From Paenibacillus helianthi (lineage in GTDB: Bacteria > Bacillota > Bacilli > Paenibacillales > Paenibacillaceae): 64,000 bases of DNA. A model generated the notes under the pieces. That model did not search any database. It saw only the letters and a list, made by a program, of their open reading frames with translations, and was not told the DNA's origin. Below are positions 33,074 to 42,072 of the stretch, in pieces. The position numbers and the translations under genes were made by a program. The stretch is taken from positions 62,001-126,000 of the forward strand of contig NZ_LVWI01000034.1 of the NCBI RefSeq assembly GCF_001909055.1, in the 5' to 3' direction. Each line of letters starts with the position of its first letter. Within the stretch, counting starts at the first letter, position 1.

Positions 33074-33943
33074 CTAAAAGTCTTGGTTTGTGTTAAAGTC
33101 AGCCTTACTCGATAGATTCCCCCGGTACATTCCCGGTGCTGTCCCGTAAGCCTTCTTGAAGGCACGGATAAAATAATTGGGCTCCAGCCCCAGGCGGCCG
33201 GCGATTTCTTTGATGGGCATGTCCGGATGCTCCTCCATCCACCTCACGGCTTGATTCAGACGCAGGCCCTGTAAATATGCATGTGGAGTAATGCCGTAGG
33301 CCTCACGGAAAATCCGCATGAAGTGCTGTACCGAGTATCCCACAACATGGGCTATGTTGGACATTTGCAGCGTTTCGGTGAAGTGTTCCTGCATATACCC
33401 GGCGGCGCGGCGCAATGCTTCCTGTGCAGGGCTGCTAGCCGGAAGAGAATCAGGACCAGAGGAGAGCTCAGCCATCTCCGACAGCAACAGGACAAATTCA
33501 TAGAGCCTACCGGAGATATATGCGGCCCGCGCGGTTTCGGATTGATCCGCAAGCTCCCATAGCTGTTTCAGAGGGTTCATCAGGGCCTCCGCGTCTGTCA
33601 GACGGATCACTGTGCTGAAAGGCAAGCCGCAGCCGGTTACCAGTTCTTCCGCAATCCTGCCCTTGAACCCGATATACCCAATCAGCCAGGGTTCACCAGG
33701 GAGCGCATAGTATTCATGAGGCTGCCCCGTCGGCAGGATCAGCGCCTGACCGGCGCCGATAGTCAGGCTTTTCCCATCCTTGAAGCGTACCTGGCCTTTG
33801 CCTCTGAATGCGATGAAACACTGCGGCACAAGATAACCGGACGGGCGGTAGATAGGATGCTGCACATGGCAACCAATATTGTACAGGGCCAGCGGCAGCC
33901 GTGGGTTCAGATCATCCGCGCACAGGCGGAAAGGCAGAAGCAT
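33074..33943 (-). CDS. AraC-family transcriptional regulator (sugar-sensing type)
   Basis: 289 residues. N-terminal cupin-like ligand domain (about 20-110: VPQCFIAFRGKGQVRFKDGKSLTIGAGQALILPTGQPHEYYAL in order), followed by a linker and the double helix-turn-helix at the C-terminus (YMQEHFTETLQMSNIAHVVGYSVQHFMRIFREAYGITPHAYL; second helix pair EIAGRLGLEPNYFIRAFKKAYGTAPGMYR). It is divergent from the GH2 beta-galactosidase gene with a 109-nt intergenic region that carries a palindrome, so it most likely activates that gene in response to a galactoside. Start may be one of a few nearby codons. Confidence 0.9.
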   Translation of the reverse strand: MLLPFRLCADDLNPRLPLALYNIGCHVQHPIYRPSGYLVPQCFIAFRGKGQVRFKDGKSLTIGAGQALILPTGQPHEYYALPGEPWLIGYIGFKGRIAEELVTGCGLPFSTVIRLTDAEALMNPLKQLWELADQSETARAAYISGRLYEFVLLLSEMAELSSGPDSLPASSPAQEALRRAAGYMQEHFTETLQMSNIAHVVGYSVQHFMRIFREAYGITPHAYLQGLRLNQAVRWMEEHPDMPIKEIAGRLGLEPNYFIRAFKKAYGTAPGMYRGNLSSKADFNTNQDF

Positions 33944-33978
33944 GCGTATCCCTCACCTTCAATTTGTGCTGTTTCATA

Positions 33979-33993
33979 TTAGCATTGTGCTAA
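33979..33993. promoter_or_regulatory. Palindrome in the AraC/GH2 divergent region
   Basis: TTAGCA-TTG-TGCTAA, a perfect 6+3+6 inverted repeat, centred between the divergent genes. Candidate operator; AraC proteins usually prefer direct repeats, so another regulator is possible. Confidence 0.5.
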
Positions 33994-34052
33994 CTATATT
34001 CTAATAATCTACTCTACAATGTGAATATAGTCTAGTAAGGAGGCGGTCGTTA

Positions 34053-36431
34053 GTGAGTGTGGCAGCAGGGAGATGCAGAAGCCGGTTTGATGAGGAGTGG
34101 AGTTTTTACAAAGGGGATATCCGCATTCCGTATGCAGTCAAGGCCGGAATGACAGGCGGGATTACCGACTGTGGTTCCTTGCAGGAGGGAGAATGGCTGG
34201 ATATTGCTTTTAACGATAAAGGGATGGGCCATCAGCAGCTGGAGTGGGAGCGAGTATCGCTGCCGCATGACTGGTGTGTAGAGCAGCAGTATGTCCAGGA
34301 TGCATCGCTTGGCTCGAGGGATGGCAGCCATGGCTATTTGCCGGGTGGAATCGGGTTTTACCGCAAAAGCTTCGAGCTGCCGGCAGAAGGGGCAGCGCGT
34401 AAATGGACGGTATCCTTCGACGGAGTTTCGGGCGTGAGCACCGTATGGGTCAATGGACATTTCATTGGCGAACATCGGGGAGGATACACCGGATATTCCT
34501 ATGATCTGTCCGATGTGCTTCGTTATGGCGGGAAAGGCAAGAATGTCATATTAGTCAAGGTAGACGCGCTGGAGAATGAGGGATGGTGGTATGAGGGCTG
34601 CGGCATCTACCGCCATGTGTGGCTCGAAGAGACGGACCGCCTCCATGTAGCGGAGTATGGAACCTACATCACGACACCGGATGTGGGGGAGCAGCAGGCC
34701 CGGGTGCATGTCAGCACCCGTATCTGCAATGAATATACAGAAGGCCGGGCGGTCTCGCTGCACACAGAAATATACGATGCTGCCGGCAGACAGGTAGCTG
34801 CTTCTGCGGCGCAAGCCGTTGTGGACGGGTACGGGGAGACGGAGCTTGAGCAGATTTGCACAGTGGAGCAGCCTTCGCTGTGGTCGCCGGAGTATCCGTA
34901 CCTCTATAAAGCCATATCCATCCTAGAACATGAGGGAACCGTGGTGGACCGGTATGAGACATCTTTTGGTATCCGCAGCATCCGGTTTGATCCGGAGCAG
35001 GGTTTTTTCCTGAATGGAGAACCGCTGCTGATCAAAGGCACCTGCAATCATCAGGATTTTGCGGGAGTGGGAGTGGCGCTGCCTGACAGTATCATTGAAT
35101 ATAAGCTGAAGCTGCTTAAAGAGATGGGCTCTAACAGCTACCGCAGTGCGCATCATCCGCCTACCCCTGAACTGCTGGATCTCTGTGACCGGATGGGACT
35201 ACTGGTGATGGATGAGAACCGCAAGCTCGACAGCAGCCCGAATGGCATAGCCCAGCTGAAGCGGATGCTGTACCGGGACCGTAATCATCCATCTGTCATG
35301 ATCTGGAATCTGGAGAATGAGGAGGTTCTGGAAGGCACCGTAACCGGCAGACGTATTCTGAAGACGCTCGCGGATACCGTCCGCCGGATCGATCCAACGC
35401 GCCCGACCTCAGCGGCTATGAATCATGGCTGGTATGAGAATGGATACAATGAGGTTGTTGATATTACAGGCTACAATTACGGACACCGGGATCATCTGGA
35501 TATCCGGGACCATGAGCTGCATCCGGAGCACCCTATGATCGGCAGTGAATGCGCGAGCTATACGGTTACCAGGGGCATCTATGCGGATGATCCGGTGCGC
35601 GGCTATTGCTCCGAATACGGCACGAATATTCCTTCGTGGGGCTGCACCCCGCAGCAGGCGTGGAGCGATGCTCTGAACAACCGTTTTCTTACCGGGGTAT
35701 TTATGTGGACCGGGTTCGACTACCGCGGAGAGCCCACCCCTTACCTGTGGCCATGTGTGAATTCCCATTTCGGGCTGATGGACACCTGCGGTTTCCCTAA
35801 GGACAGCTATTACTACATGCAGGCCGTCTGGAAGGACGAGCCTATGGTTCATCTGCTGCCGCATTGGAATTGGCCGGGTTCTGAGGGACAGCCGGTAGAA
35901 GTGAGGGTGTTCTCCAATACCGCTACAGTTGAACTGATTCTGAATGGCAGAAGTCTGGGTGAACAGCAGGTTGACCGGGCAGGGTATTTGTCATGGGAAG
36001 TCATCTATGAACCCGGAGAGTTAAAAGCGCTTGGAACACGCGATGGCCGGATCGTCGCTGAGAAAGCGGTGGTTACGGCAGGCCAGCCGCATCAGATCTG
36101 CCTGTACCCTGACCGGACTGAGGTTGAAGCAGACGGCTCGGATACGATTCCGGTCCGCGTGGCTGTAGTGGATGAACAGGGGCATATTGTTCCAACCGCA
36201 GACCCTGAAATCCGCTTCGAAGTGGAAGGTGCCGGAATTCTTCTTGGGGTAGGCAACGGCAATCCCAGCAGCCATGAGCCGGATAAGGCACCCGTCCGCC
36301 GGGCATTCAATGGCTGGTGCCTGGCCTTGATTCAGTCTACCGCCGAAGCAGGTCCGATTACCGTGCGGGCAGTATCAACAGGACTTGCACCGGCAGAAGT
36401 AGTATTACATGCATTAACGGCTCTAAAATAG
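34053..36431 (+). CDS. Glycoside hydrolase family 2, beta-galactosidase-like
   Basis: 792 residues from GTG 34053 with AAGGAGGCGG upstream. No signal peptide, so intracellular. Domain order of GH2: sugar-binding jelly roll (about 10-180, VSLPHDWCVEQQY ... GVSGVSTVWVNGHFIGEHRGGYTGYSYDLSD), immunoglobulin-like domain (185-295), TIM barrel (about 300-585) and two C-terminal beta domains. Acid/base E423 in IWNLENEE and nucleophile E499 in IGSECAS are present, as are the YRSAHHPPTPELLDLCD and WTGFDYRGEPTPY motifs. Cleaves beta-galactosides (possibly other beta-glycosides). Regulated with the divergent AraC gene; same direction as the YesMN system that follows. Confidence 0.88.
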   Translation: MSVAAGRCRSRFDEEWSFYKGDIRIPYAVKAGMTGGITDCGSLQEGEWLDIAFNDKGMGHQQLEWERVSLPHDWCVEQQYVQDASLGSRDGSHGYLPGGIGFYRKSFELPAEGAARKWTVSFDGVSGVSTVWVNGHFIGEHRGGYTGYSYDLSDVLRYGGKGKNVILVKVDALENEGWWYEGCGIYRHVWLEETDRLHVAEYGTYITTPDVGEQQARVHVSTRICNEYTEGRAVSLHTEIYDAAGRQVAASAAQAVVDGYGETELEQICTVEQPSLWSPEYPYLYKAISILEHEGTVVDRYETSFGIRSIRFDPEQGFFLNGEPLLIKGTCNHQDFAGVGVALPDSIIEYKLKLLKEMGSNSYRSAHHPPTPELLDLCDRMGLLVMDENRKLDSSPNGIAQLKRMLYRDRNHPSVMIWNLENEEVLEGTVTGRRILKTLADTVRRIDPTRPTSAAMNHGWYENGYNEVVDITGYNYGHRDHLDIRDHELHPEHPMIGSECASYTVTRGIYADDPVRGYCSEYGTNIPSWGCTPQQAWSDALNNRFLTGVFMWTGFDYRGEPTPYLWPCVNSHFGLMDTCGFPKDSYYYMQAVWKDEPMVHLLPHWNWPGSEGQPVEVRVFSNTATVELILNGRSLGEQQVDRAGYLSWEVIYEPGELKALGTRDGRIVAEKAVVTAGQPHQICLYPDRTEVEADGSDTIPVRVAVVDEQGHIVPTADPEIRFEVEGAGILLGVGNGNPSSHEPDKAPVRRAFNGWCLALIQSTAEAGPITVRAVSTGLAPAEVVLHALTALK

Positions 36432-36433
36432 AA

Positions 36434-36525
36434 AGAAACCAGCGACGGAAGGAATTCCGGCGCCTTTGCTGTGTTTCTCGACTGAAACGGATGCCGCCTC
36501 TTTCAGAGGACGGCGGAGCCATTTC
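36434..36525 (+). other. Two adjacent imperfect hairpins between GH2 and the sensor kinase
   Basis: Hairpin 1: AGAAAC-CAGC...AAGG / CCTT...GCTG-GTTTCT (36434-36478). Hairpin 2: GAAA-GG-GCCG-CTCT / AGAG-CGGC-CC-TTTC (36484-36525). No T tract follows either, so they are more likely mRNA-structure or repeat-derived than terminators. Confidence 0.5.
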
Positions 36526-36573
36526 TTCTGATGCCTATTTATTTCTGGGGATGGGGACGTTAATATAGACATA

Positions 36574-38343
36574 TTGAAATCCATACAAAAGGATGTTCTG
36601 CAACTGATGCCCAAGCTGAAGAAATATATGCCCTTCACCTATAAAATGATGGTTCCCTATCTGCTGCTGGTTCTTTTGACCGATGTAACGATCGGCTATA
36701 TCTCTTATTCCATGCTTACTGATTCACGGACGGAGATGGCCGAGTCGAACATCCGGACGGGAATGGAGCAGTCAAGGAACAATATCCGCTACCAAATGGA
36801 TGAAATTCAGCGAATGTCGGACAACCTGTTTGGCAGCCAGCCGTTTCAGCGCGCCCTTGAGCTCAAAGGTACACCGTTTGATATCTACCTCGCCATGATC
36901 GACCAGATCGTTCCGCAGATCACCGCTCCGCTGCAGCTGTTCGGGAACAAGATCCGTTTCATGCTCTATACGCCGAACAGTGATCTGAACATTGTATCCG
37001 GTGACAATCTGAACGAGCCGATCTTAGACAGTGATTATTATATTCTGCCGCTTAAGGATATCGCTGATAGCGAGTGGTACAAGTCCCTCAAAGATTCGAA
37101 ACGGGACAATCTCTGGCTGCAGATTGATACGGACCAGAAGCTGGGCAACATTTCGCATGTCCGCAGACTGGTCAACTTCAGCGATTATAAAACAGTGATC
37201 GGCTATGTTCGGATCACCGTATCCCTTGAGGATCTGTTCGGGGGCTTTGACACCTTCCCGCTGGAGGAGGGGATTACCCTCCGGCTTGTGGAAGAGACCA
37301 CCGGCGATATTCTGTTCCAGCGCGGAACGGCGAATTATGTTGAACCGGGCAGCAATTTCCTGAGTCTGCATGAAAAGATTCCCGGCAGCAGCTTCGTTAT
37401 CGAATCTCTGGTGCCCTATACGTATTTGACAAAGGACGCCGGCAGGCTGCGTCGTGTGATTTTTGCAGTATGTGCGCTCAGCTTCCTGGTGATGACGGTG
37501 ATTGGCTATGTGGTGGCACGGCTGTCCGGACGCAAGATGAGCCGGATCGTGGGACTGATGCGGTCCTTCCAGGAAGGGAACTTCCAAAAGCGTATCCGCT
37601 TCTCGGGCAATGATGAATTTGTACAGATCGCGGATTCCTTCAATGTGATGGCAACCAATATCCAGGAGCTGATCAACAGCGTGTATGTGCAGGGCATCCA
37701 AAAGAAGCAAGCGGAACTGGAAGCGCTTCAGGCGCAGATCAATCCGCATTTTTTGTATAATACACTTTCAACGATAAGCAGCCTGGCAAATCTCGGGGAG
37801 ATAGACAAAGTCACAGGGATGGTACAGGGACTCTCGCGCTTTTACCGGTTAACGTTGAATCAGGGCAATGTCTATATTGAATTGGAGAAGGAACTGGAGC
37901 AGGTCGCTACGTACCTTGAAATCCAGCGGGTCAAATATGCGGATGCGTTCACGGTATATGTGGATGTAGACGAGGAAATTCTGCACATGCAGGTTATCAA
38001 GCTGGTGCTGCAGCCTTTTGTTGAGAATATTTTCAAGCATGCTTGGTTTGGGGAGACGATAGCGATTCGTCTGACCGGGCGGCGGATAGGCAGTAATCTT
38101 GAACTGAAAATCATCGACAATGGAATTGGCATGCGCCCTGCGGACATCAAACGAATGATGCAAGGACCGAGCCAGGCCGGGGGCTATGGAGTGAAGAACG
38201 TGAATGAGCGGATCAAGCTTAGATACGGGGACAACTACGGAGTGACCATTGCGAGCTATTATGGCGCAGGCACAACCGTTCAACTGCTGCTTCCCGCCGG
38301 GATGAAGGACAACGAGGAACAGGATGTAGAATTTACCCCATAA
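36574..38343 (+). CDS. Sensor histidine kinase, YesM type (system 1)
   Basis: 589 residues from a TTG start; ATG 36607 (11 codons in) is an alternative, and neither has an ideal ribosome binding site. Helix near 25-45, large extracytoplasmic sensor domain (about 50-290), second helix (300-325), HAMP domain, then a His_kinase domain with phospho-acceptor H392 in QAQINPHFLYNTL and an HATPase with IIDNGIGM and the GYGVKNVNERIKLRYG G2 region. The family senses extracellular oligosaccharides directly or through a binding protein. It pairs with the AraC-type response regulator 37 nt downstream; their likely target is the ABC importer that follows. Confidence 0.92.
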   Translation: MKSIQKDVLQLMPKLKKYMPFTYKMMVPYLLLVLLTDVTIGYISYSMLTDSRTEMAESNIRTGMEQSRNNIRYQMDEIQRMSDNLFGSQPFQRALELKGTPFDIYLAMIDQIVPQITAPLQLFGNKIRFMLYTPNSDLNIVSGDNLNEPILDSDYYILPLKDIADSEWYKSLKDSKRDNLWLQIDTDQKLGNISHVRRLVNFSDYKTVIGYVRITVSLEDLFGGFDTFPLEEGITLRLVEETTGDILFQRGTANYVEPGSNFLSLHEKIPGSSFVIESLVPYTYLTKDAGRLRRVIFAVCALSFLVMTVIGYVVARLSGRKMSRIVGLMRSFQEGNFQKRIRFSGNDEFVQIADSFNVMATNIQELINSVYVQGIQKKQAELEALQAQINPHFLYNTLSTISSLANLGEIDKVTGMVQGLSRFYRLTLNQGNVYIELEKELEQVATYLEIQRVKYADAFTVYVDVDEEILHMQVIKLVLQPFVENIFKHAWFGETIAIRLTGRRIGSNLELKIIDNGIGMRPADIKRMMQGPSQAGGYGVKNVNERIKLRYGDNYGVTIASYYGAGTTVQLLLPAGMKDNEEQDVEFTP

Positions 38344-38380
38344 TTTGCAGCTTGTACTGACACAGGAGGAACATTAAGAT

Positions 38381-39952
38381 ATGAGCATTAACGTATTGCT
38401 GGTGGACGACGAAGCCATTGATCTGGAGTGGATGCGCCGAAGGGTGCTGGCCAGCGGATTGAATATTAACGTAGTGGGCACCGCGAGCAGCGGCTTTAAT
38501 GCCCTGAAAATTATGGAGGAAGCACAGGTTGATATTATTTTATCTGACATCCGGATGCCGATTATGACCGGAACCGAATTTGCGCGCAAGGCCAAAGCGC
38601 TGAGTCCTAAGACCAAAATTGTGTTCATCAGTGGACATGAGGATTTCAGTTATGCCAAGGAAGCGATTGAGATCAATGCTTCGGGATATCTGCTGAAGCC
38701 CGTTCAAGATAAGGACCTGTATGAAATGCTGCGGACACTTTGCACCAACATGGAGCAGGAAAGAGAGCAGGACCGCTCCTTCACCGAAGCCTTGTCCCTG
38801 GTGAACAAGGAGCTGCTTCTGCGCTGGTTCGATGAGGCCTCGCCTGAGCCAGCAGAGCCGCATCTGCGGAGTCTCCTGAATCCCTTGCTGCAGAAAGGCG
38901 CAGCGGCGGCGGTTGTGGAGATCGATGATCTGGAGTGGAAAATGCGCGATTGGTCCGAGGAAGACACCCGGAGCATTACGCGGCAAATTGCCGGGGTAAT
39001 TAAAGCCTTTGCCGAGGATGCTAAGCTGGGCATCTGGATTGCTGTCCACCATACCCGGTTTGTCATTCTGTCTTCACTCCCGCAGGACAGCTTTCTGAGT
39101 CTGCTGGAGGAATTGATCCGCAAAGTAGCAGATTCATCCCCCTGCACGGTAACTGTAGGTGTAGGACAGTATGCCGCAGAAGAGGCAGGATTGCACGGGT
39201 CCTATCAGCAAGCGCAGGCGGCGCTGAGTGCGAAGTGGCTGCTGGGCAAGAACCGCCTGATTCGCGACACCATACAATCTTCACCAAGGGGAACACCCGG
39301 CGGGCAAATTGAACAAACGGTAGATCAGCTGCTGGAGGCCATCATCCAGTATGATCTCGTAGCGATAGATGATCATCTGATGGTTTTGTTCACGAAGGAC
39401 CTTCCCGGCGCCGGAAGGAAGGAGGTCTATGAGCTGATCATCCGCATTACCTCTAAGCTTCATGCCGACCTTCAGCAGCAGAACGAGAATCTGTACGAGC
39501 TGCTGCAATGGGAATCCCATCAGCCGGATATCCTGTTTCAGTTCGAGACCATCCATGATATTCTCTCCTGGATGCGGCGCAGGTTCTTCGAGCTATCGGA
39601 GCTGCTGTACGTGAAGCGGCAGCGGCAGAAGCGCAAGCTGATTGATGAGATTATGCGCTATGTTGAGGAGAATCTGGAGAAGAAGATTACATTAAAAGAG
39701 GTGGCGGCCCATTTCGACTTCACTCCTAATTATTTGGGCTATCTGTTTAAGGAGGAATATGGGCTTCCCTTCAGTGAATACGTGAATGAACGCAAGACGA
39801 ACCGGGTATCCGAGCTGCTTAGCGATCCGACTCTCAAAATATATGAGATCGCCGAACGCATGGGCTACAAGAACATTATCTATTTCAACCGGCAGTTTAA
39901 GCAGATCACGGGCATGACGCCGGGTGAGTACCGCAAAAAGCATAAAATATAA
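38381..39952 (+). CDS. Response regulator, YesN/AraC type (system 1)
   Basis: 523 residues; ACAGGAGGA precedes the ATG. Receiver domain 1-125 with acidic pair D9/D10, phosphorylation site D56 in ILSDIRMP and K104-type LLKPVQD. A long middle region (about 130-410) is typical of this group and not assigned. C-terminal AraC DNA-binding domain: IMRYVEENLEKKITLKEVAAHFDFTPNYLGYLFKEEYG ... IYEIAERMGYKNIIYFNRQFKQITGMTPGEYRKK. Activated by the kinase just upstream, it most likely turns on the transporter operon beginning at 40137. Confidence 0.92.
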   Translation: MSINVLLVDDEAIDLEWMRRRVLASGLNINVVGTASSGFNALKIMEEAQVDIILSDIRMPIMTGTEFARKAKALSPKTKIVFISGHEDFSYAKEAIEINASGYLLKPVQDKDLYEMLRTLCTNMEQEREQDRSFTEALSLVNKELLLRWFDEASPEPAEPHLRSLLNPLLQKGAAAAVVEIDDLEWKMRDWSEEDTRSITRQIAGVIKAFAEDAKLGIWIAVHHTRFVILSSLPQDSFLSLLEELIRKVADSSPCTVTVGVGQYAAEEAGLHGSYQQAQAALSAKWLLGKNRLIRDTIQSSPRGTPGGQIEQTVDQLLEAIIQYDLVAIDDHLMVLFTKDLPGAGRKEVYELIIRITSKLHADLQQQNENLYELLQWESHQPDILFQFETIHDILSWMRRRFFELSELLYVKRQRQKRKLIDEIMRYVEENLEKKITLKEVAAHFDFTPNYLGYLFKEEYGLPFSEYVNERKTNRVSELLSDPTLKIYEIAERMGYKNIIYFNRQFKQITGMTPGEYRKKHKI

Positions 39953-39955
39953 CCG

Positions 39956-40000
39956 CAAAAACGTTGCCCCGGCCGTTTTCAGACCCCGGGCAACGTTTTT
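39956..40000 (+). terminator. Terminator of the two-component operon 1
   Basis: AAAACGTTGCCC(C)GG pairs with CC(C)GGGCAACGTTTTT around CCGTTTTCAGA. Confidence 0.9.
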
Positions 40001-40021
40001 GCATTTATAGAAAAGCAACGG

Positions 40022-40040
40022 TTTCAACCGATCGTTGAAA
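40022..40040 (+). promoter_or_regulatory. Perfect inverted repeat upstream of ABC importer 1
   Basis: TTTCAAC-CGATC-GTTGAAA, 7+5+7 with no mismatch. It lies about 50 nt before a perfect TATAAT (40092-40097) that lacks a good -35, a layout expected for an activator-dependent promoter. Bound factor unknown. Confidence 0.55.
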
Positions 40041-40136
40041 AAGTATTGCTTTTAGTTGATGGGCTGAATCCACACCAGGTAAGCGGTTCTCTATAATAAA
40101 GCTATAGAGAAAAGTGACATGGAAAGGGGATTCGAG

Positions 40137-41063
40137 ATGAAACAGAAACAACACGGATTCTGGGATGATGTCAAGAAGTACAAAGCTTTGCTACTCATGC
40201 TGACTCCTGCGGTATTGTTCTTCCTGTTATTCGCTTACGTGCCCATGGCGGGTATTGTACTGGCGTTTAAGCAATTTAACTACACGGGCGGTGTCTTCGG
40301 CAGCCCGTGGAACGGACTGGATAACTTTAAATTCTTCTTTGGCTCTGGTGACGCCTGGCGCGTAACCCGAAACACGGCGCTGTACAATATTGCATTTATC
40401 GTTGTGAACAACGTGCTTCAAATTTTTGCGGGCATCCTGCTGTTTGAGGTCGCCGGCAAATGGTTCCGGAAGATTACCCAAACGATGCTATTCCTGCCTT
40501 ACTTCATTTCTTGGGTTGTGGTTGGAGCCATCGCATACAACCTGTTCAACTTCGATGTGGGTACCGTGAACGTATTGCTGAAGGGTCTCGGTATGCAGCC
40601 GGTGGACATTTACAATACTGCCTCTTATTGGCCGGTTATTCTCGTGGTTGTGTCTGCCTGGAAGACACTGGGGTATGGAACGATCATGTATCTGGCGGCG
40701 ATCACAGGCATTGATACAGAAATGTACGAAGCAGCCGAAATTGATGGTGCGAATATTTTCCAGCGGATTATGAAGATTACGGTTCCGAACCTGATGCCTA
40801 CAGTGATCATTCTGGTTCTGCTGGCTATCGGCAACATCTTCCGGGGTGACTTCGGGATGTTCTACAACATGGTCGGTAACAACGGGCTGCTGTTCTCGTC
40901 CACGGACGTTATTGATACCTTCGTCTTCCGGTCGCTCACAACCTCGAATGAGATTGGAATGTCCGCTGCGGCAGGCTTCTATCAATCCCTGCTCGGTTTT
41001 GTAACGATCATGCTGGCCAACTATGCTGTACGCAAATACGATAAAGACCGTGCCCTATTCTAA
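40137..41063 (+). CDS. Sugar ABC transporter permease, LplB type
   Basis: 308 residues from ATG 40137, with AAAGGGGA upstream. Six membrane helices; starts with the hydrophobic ALLLMLTPAVLFFLLFAYVPMAGIVLAFKQFN pattern common to LplB/YtcP-type permeases of polysaccharide importers. The EAA loop reads YEAAEIDGANIFQRIMKITVPNLMPT and contacts the ATPase. First gene of the transporter operon permease-permease-binding protein; the ATPase gene is absent, as is normal for this group, which uses a shared MsmX-type ATPase. Likely substrate: galactose-containing oligosaccharide, from context. Confidence 0.92.
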   Translation: MKQKQHGFWDDVKKYKALLLMLTPAVLFFLLFAYVPMAGIVLAFKQFNYTGGVFGSPWNGLDNFKFFFGSGDAWRVTRNTALYNIAFIVVNNVLQIFAGILLFEVAGKWFRKITQTMLFLPYFISWVVVGAIAYNLFNFDVGTVNVLLKGLGMQPVDIYNTASYWPVILVVVSAWKTLGYGTIMYLAAITGIDTEMYEAAEIDGANIFQRIMKITVPNLMPTVIILVLLAIGNIFRGDFGMFYNMVGNNGLLFSSTDVIDTFVFRSLTTSNEIGMSAAAGFYQSLLGFVTIMLANYAVRKYDKDRALF

Positions 41064-41080
41064 GAAAAGGAGGTAATGCC

Positions 41081-42004
41081 ATGAGTACTACTGCAAAGAT
41101 TCAAACCACAAAGGTGCGCAAGCGTGTTAATACGGACCGTCTGCTATTGTCGATTATCGGATATGTGTCACTTACCTTGCTTGCAATATTCTGTATCTTT
41201 CCCTTCATTCTGGTGGTGTCCTCCTCTCTTAGCGAGGAGAGTACGATTATCGAGAAAGGCTTCCAGCTAATCCCGACTGATTTTTCCACAGATGCCTACA
41301 GCCTGCTGTTTAAGTATCCGGCTGATATGCTCAGAGCTTACGGTGTAACGATCTCTGTAACCTTAATCGGCACCTTGTTCGGACTGTTCCTGACTTCAAT
41401 GACAGCTTACGTGCTGTCGCGGAGAGATTTTAAATGGCGTGGACGCTTCTCATTTTTCTTCTTCTTCACCACATTGTTCAGCGGGGGTCTGGTGCCCTGG
41501 TATCTGATGATCGTCAACTACCTGCATCTCAAAGACACGCTGCTCGTACTGATTCTGCCCATGATGATGAATGTATTCTACATTATCGTAATGAAGTCGT
41601 TCATGAGCAGCATCCCGGATGCCATTACGGAATCTGCCAAAATTGACGGAGCGGGTGACTTCCGGATTTTCATGCAGCTGATAGTGCCTTTGTCCAAGCC
41701 TGCGCTGGCGACCATCGGCCTGTTCATCGCACTGGCCTACTGGAATGACTGGTATAATGCATTGCTCTTTATTTCCAAGTCCGAGCTTATGCCGCTGCAA
41801 TATTATCTCTACAAAATGCTGGGTAACATGGATGGCATGCGTAAGGCCATGATGGCTTCGGGTGCGGTAGTAAATTCCGATCTGCCTACAGAAAGCTTGA
41901 AGATGGCCATGACGATTGTAGCTACAGGACCTATCCTGCTTGTTTATCCATTCATTCAAAAGTATTTTGTGCAAGGGCTCACTGTTGGTGCTGTCAAAGG
42001 ATAA
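41081..42004 (+). CDS. Sugar ABC transporter permease, LplC/YtcP type
   Basis: 307 residues, 17 nt after the first permease with AAAGGAGG upstream. Six membrane helices and the EAA loop ITESAKIDGAGDFRIFMQLIVPLSKPAL. The MMASGAVVNSDLPTESLKMAMTIVATGPILLVYPFIQKYFVQGLTVGAVKG end is characteristic of the second permease of LplABC-like systems. Forms the membrane channel with the upstream permease. Its stop is followed 68 nt later by the solute-binding lipoprotein. Confidence 0.92.
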   Translation: MSTTAKIQTTKVRKRVNTDRLLLSIIGYVSLTLLAIFCIFPFILVVSSSLSEESTIIEKGFQLIPTDFSTDAYSLLFKYPADMLRAYGVTISVTLIGTLFGLFLTSMTAYVLSRRDFKWRGRFSFFFFFTTLFSGGLVPWYLMIVNYLHLKDTLLVLILPMMMNVFYIIVMKSFMSSIPDAITESAKIDGAGDFRIFMQLIVPLSKPALATIGLFIALAYWNDWYNALLFISKSELMPLQYYLYKMLGNMDGMRKAMMASGAVVNSDLPTESLKMAMTIVATGPILLVYPFIQKYFVQGLTVGAVKG

Positions 42005-42072
42005 TTCCGGGGCAACCCGGTTATCAATACAATATAAACCCAATACTAATTCATTAGGGGGCACTATCTGCC

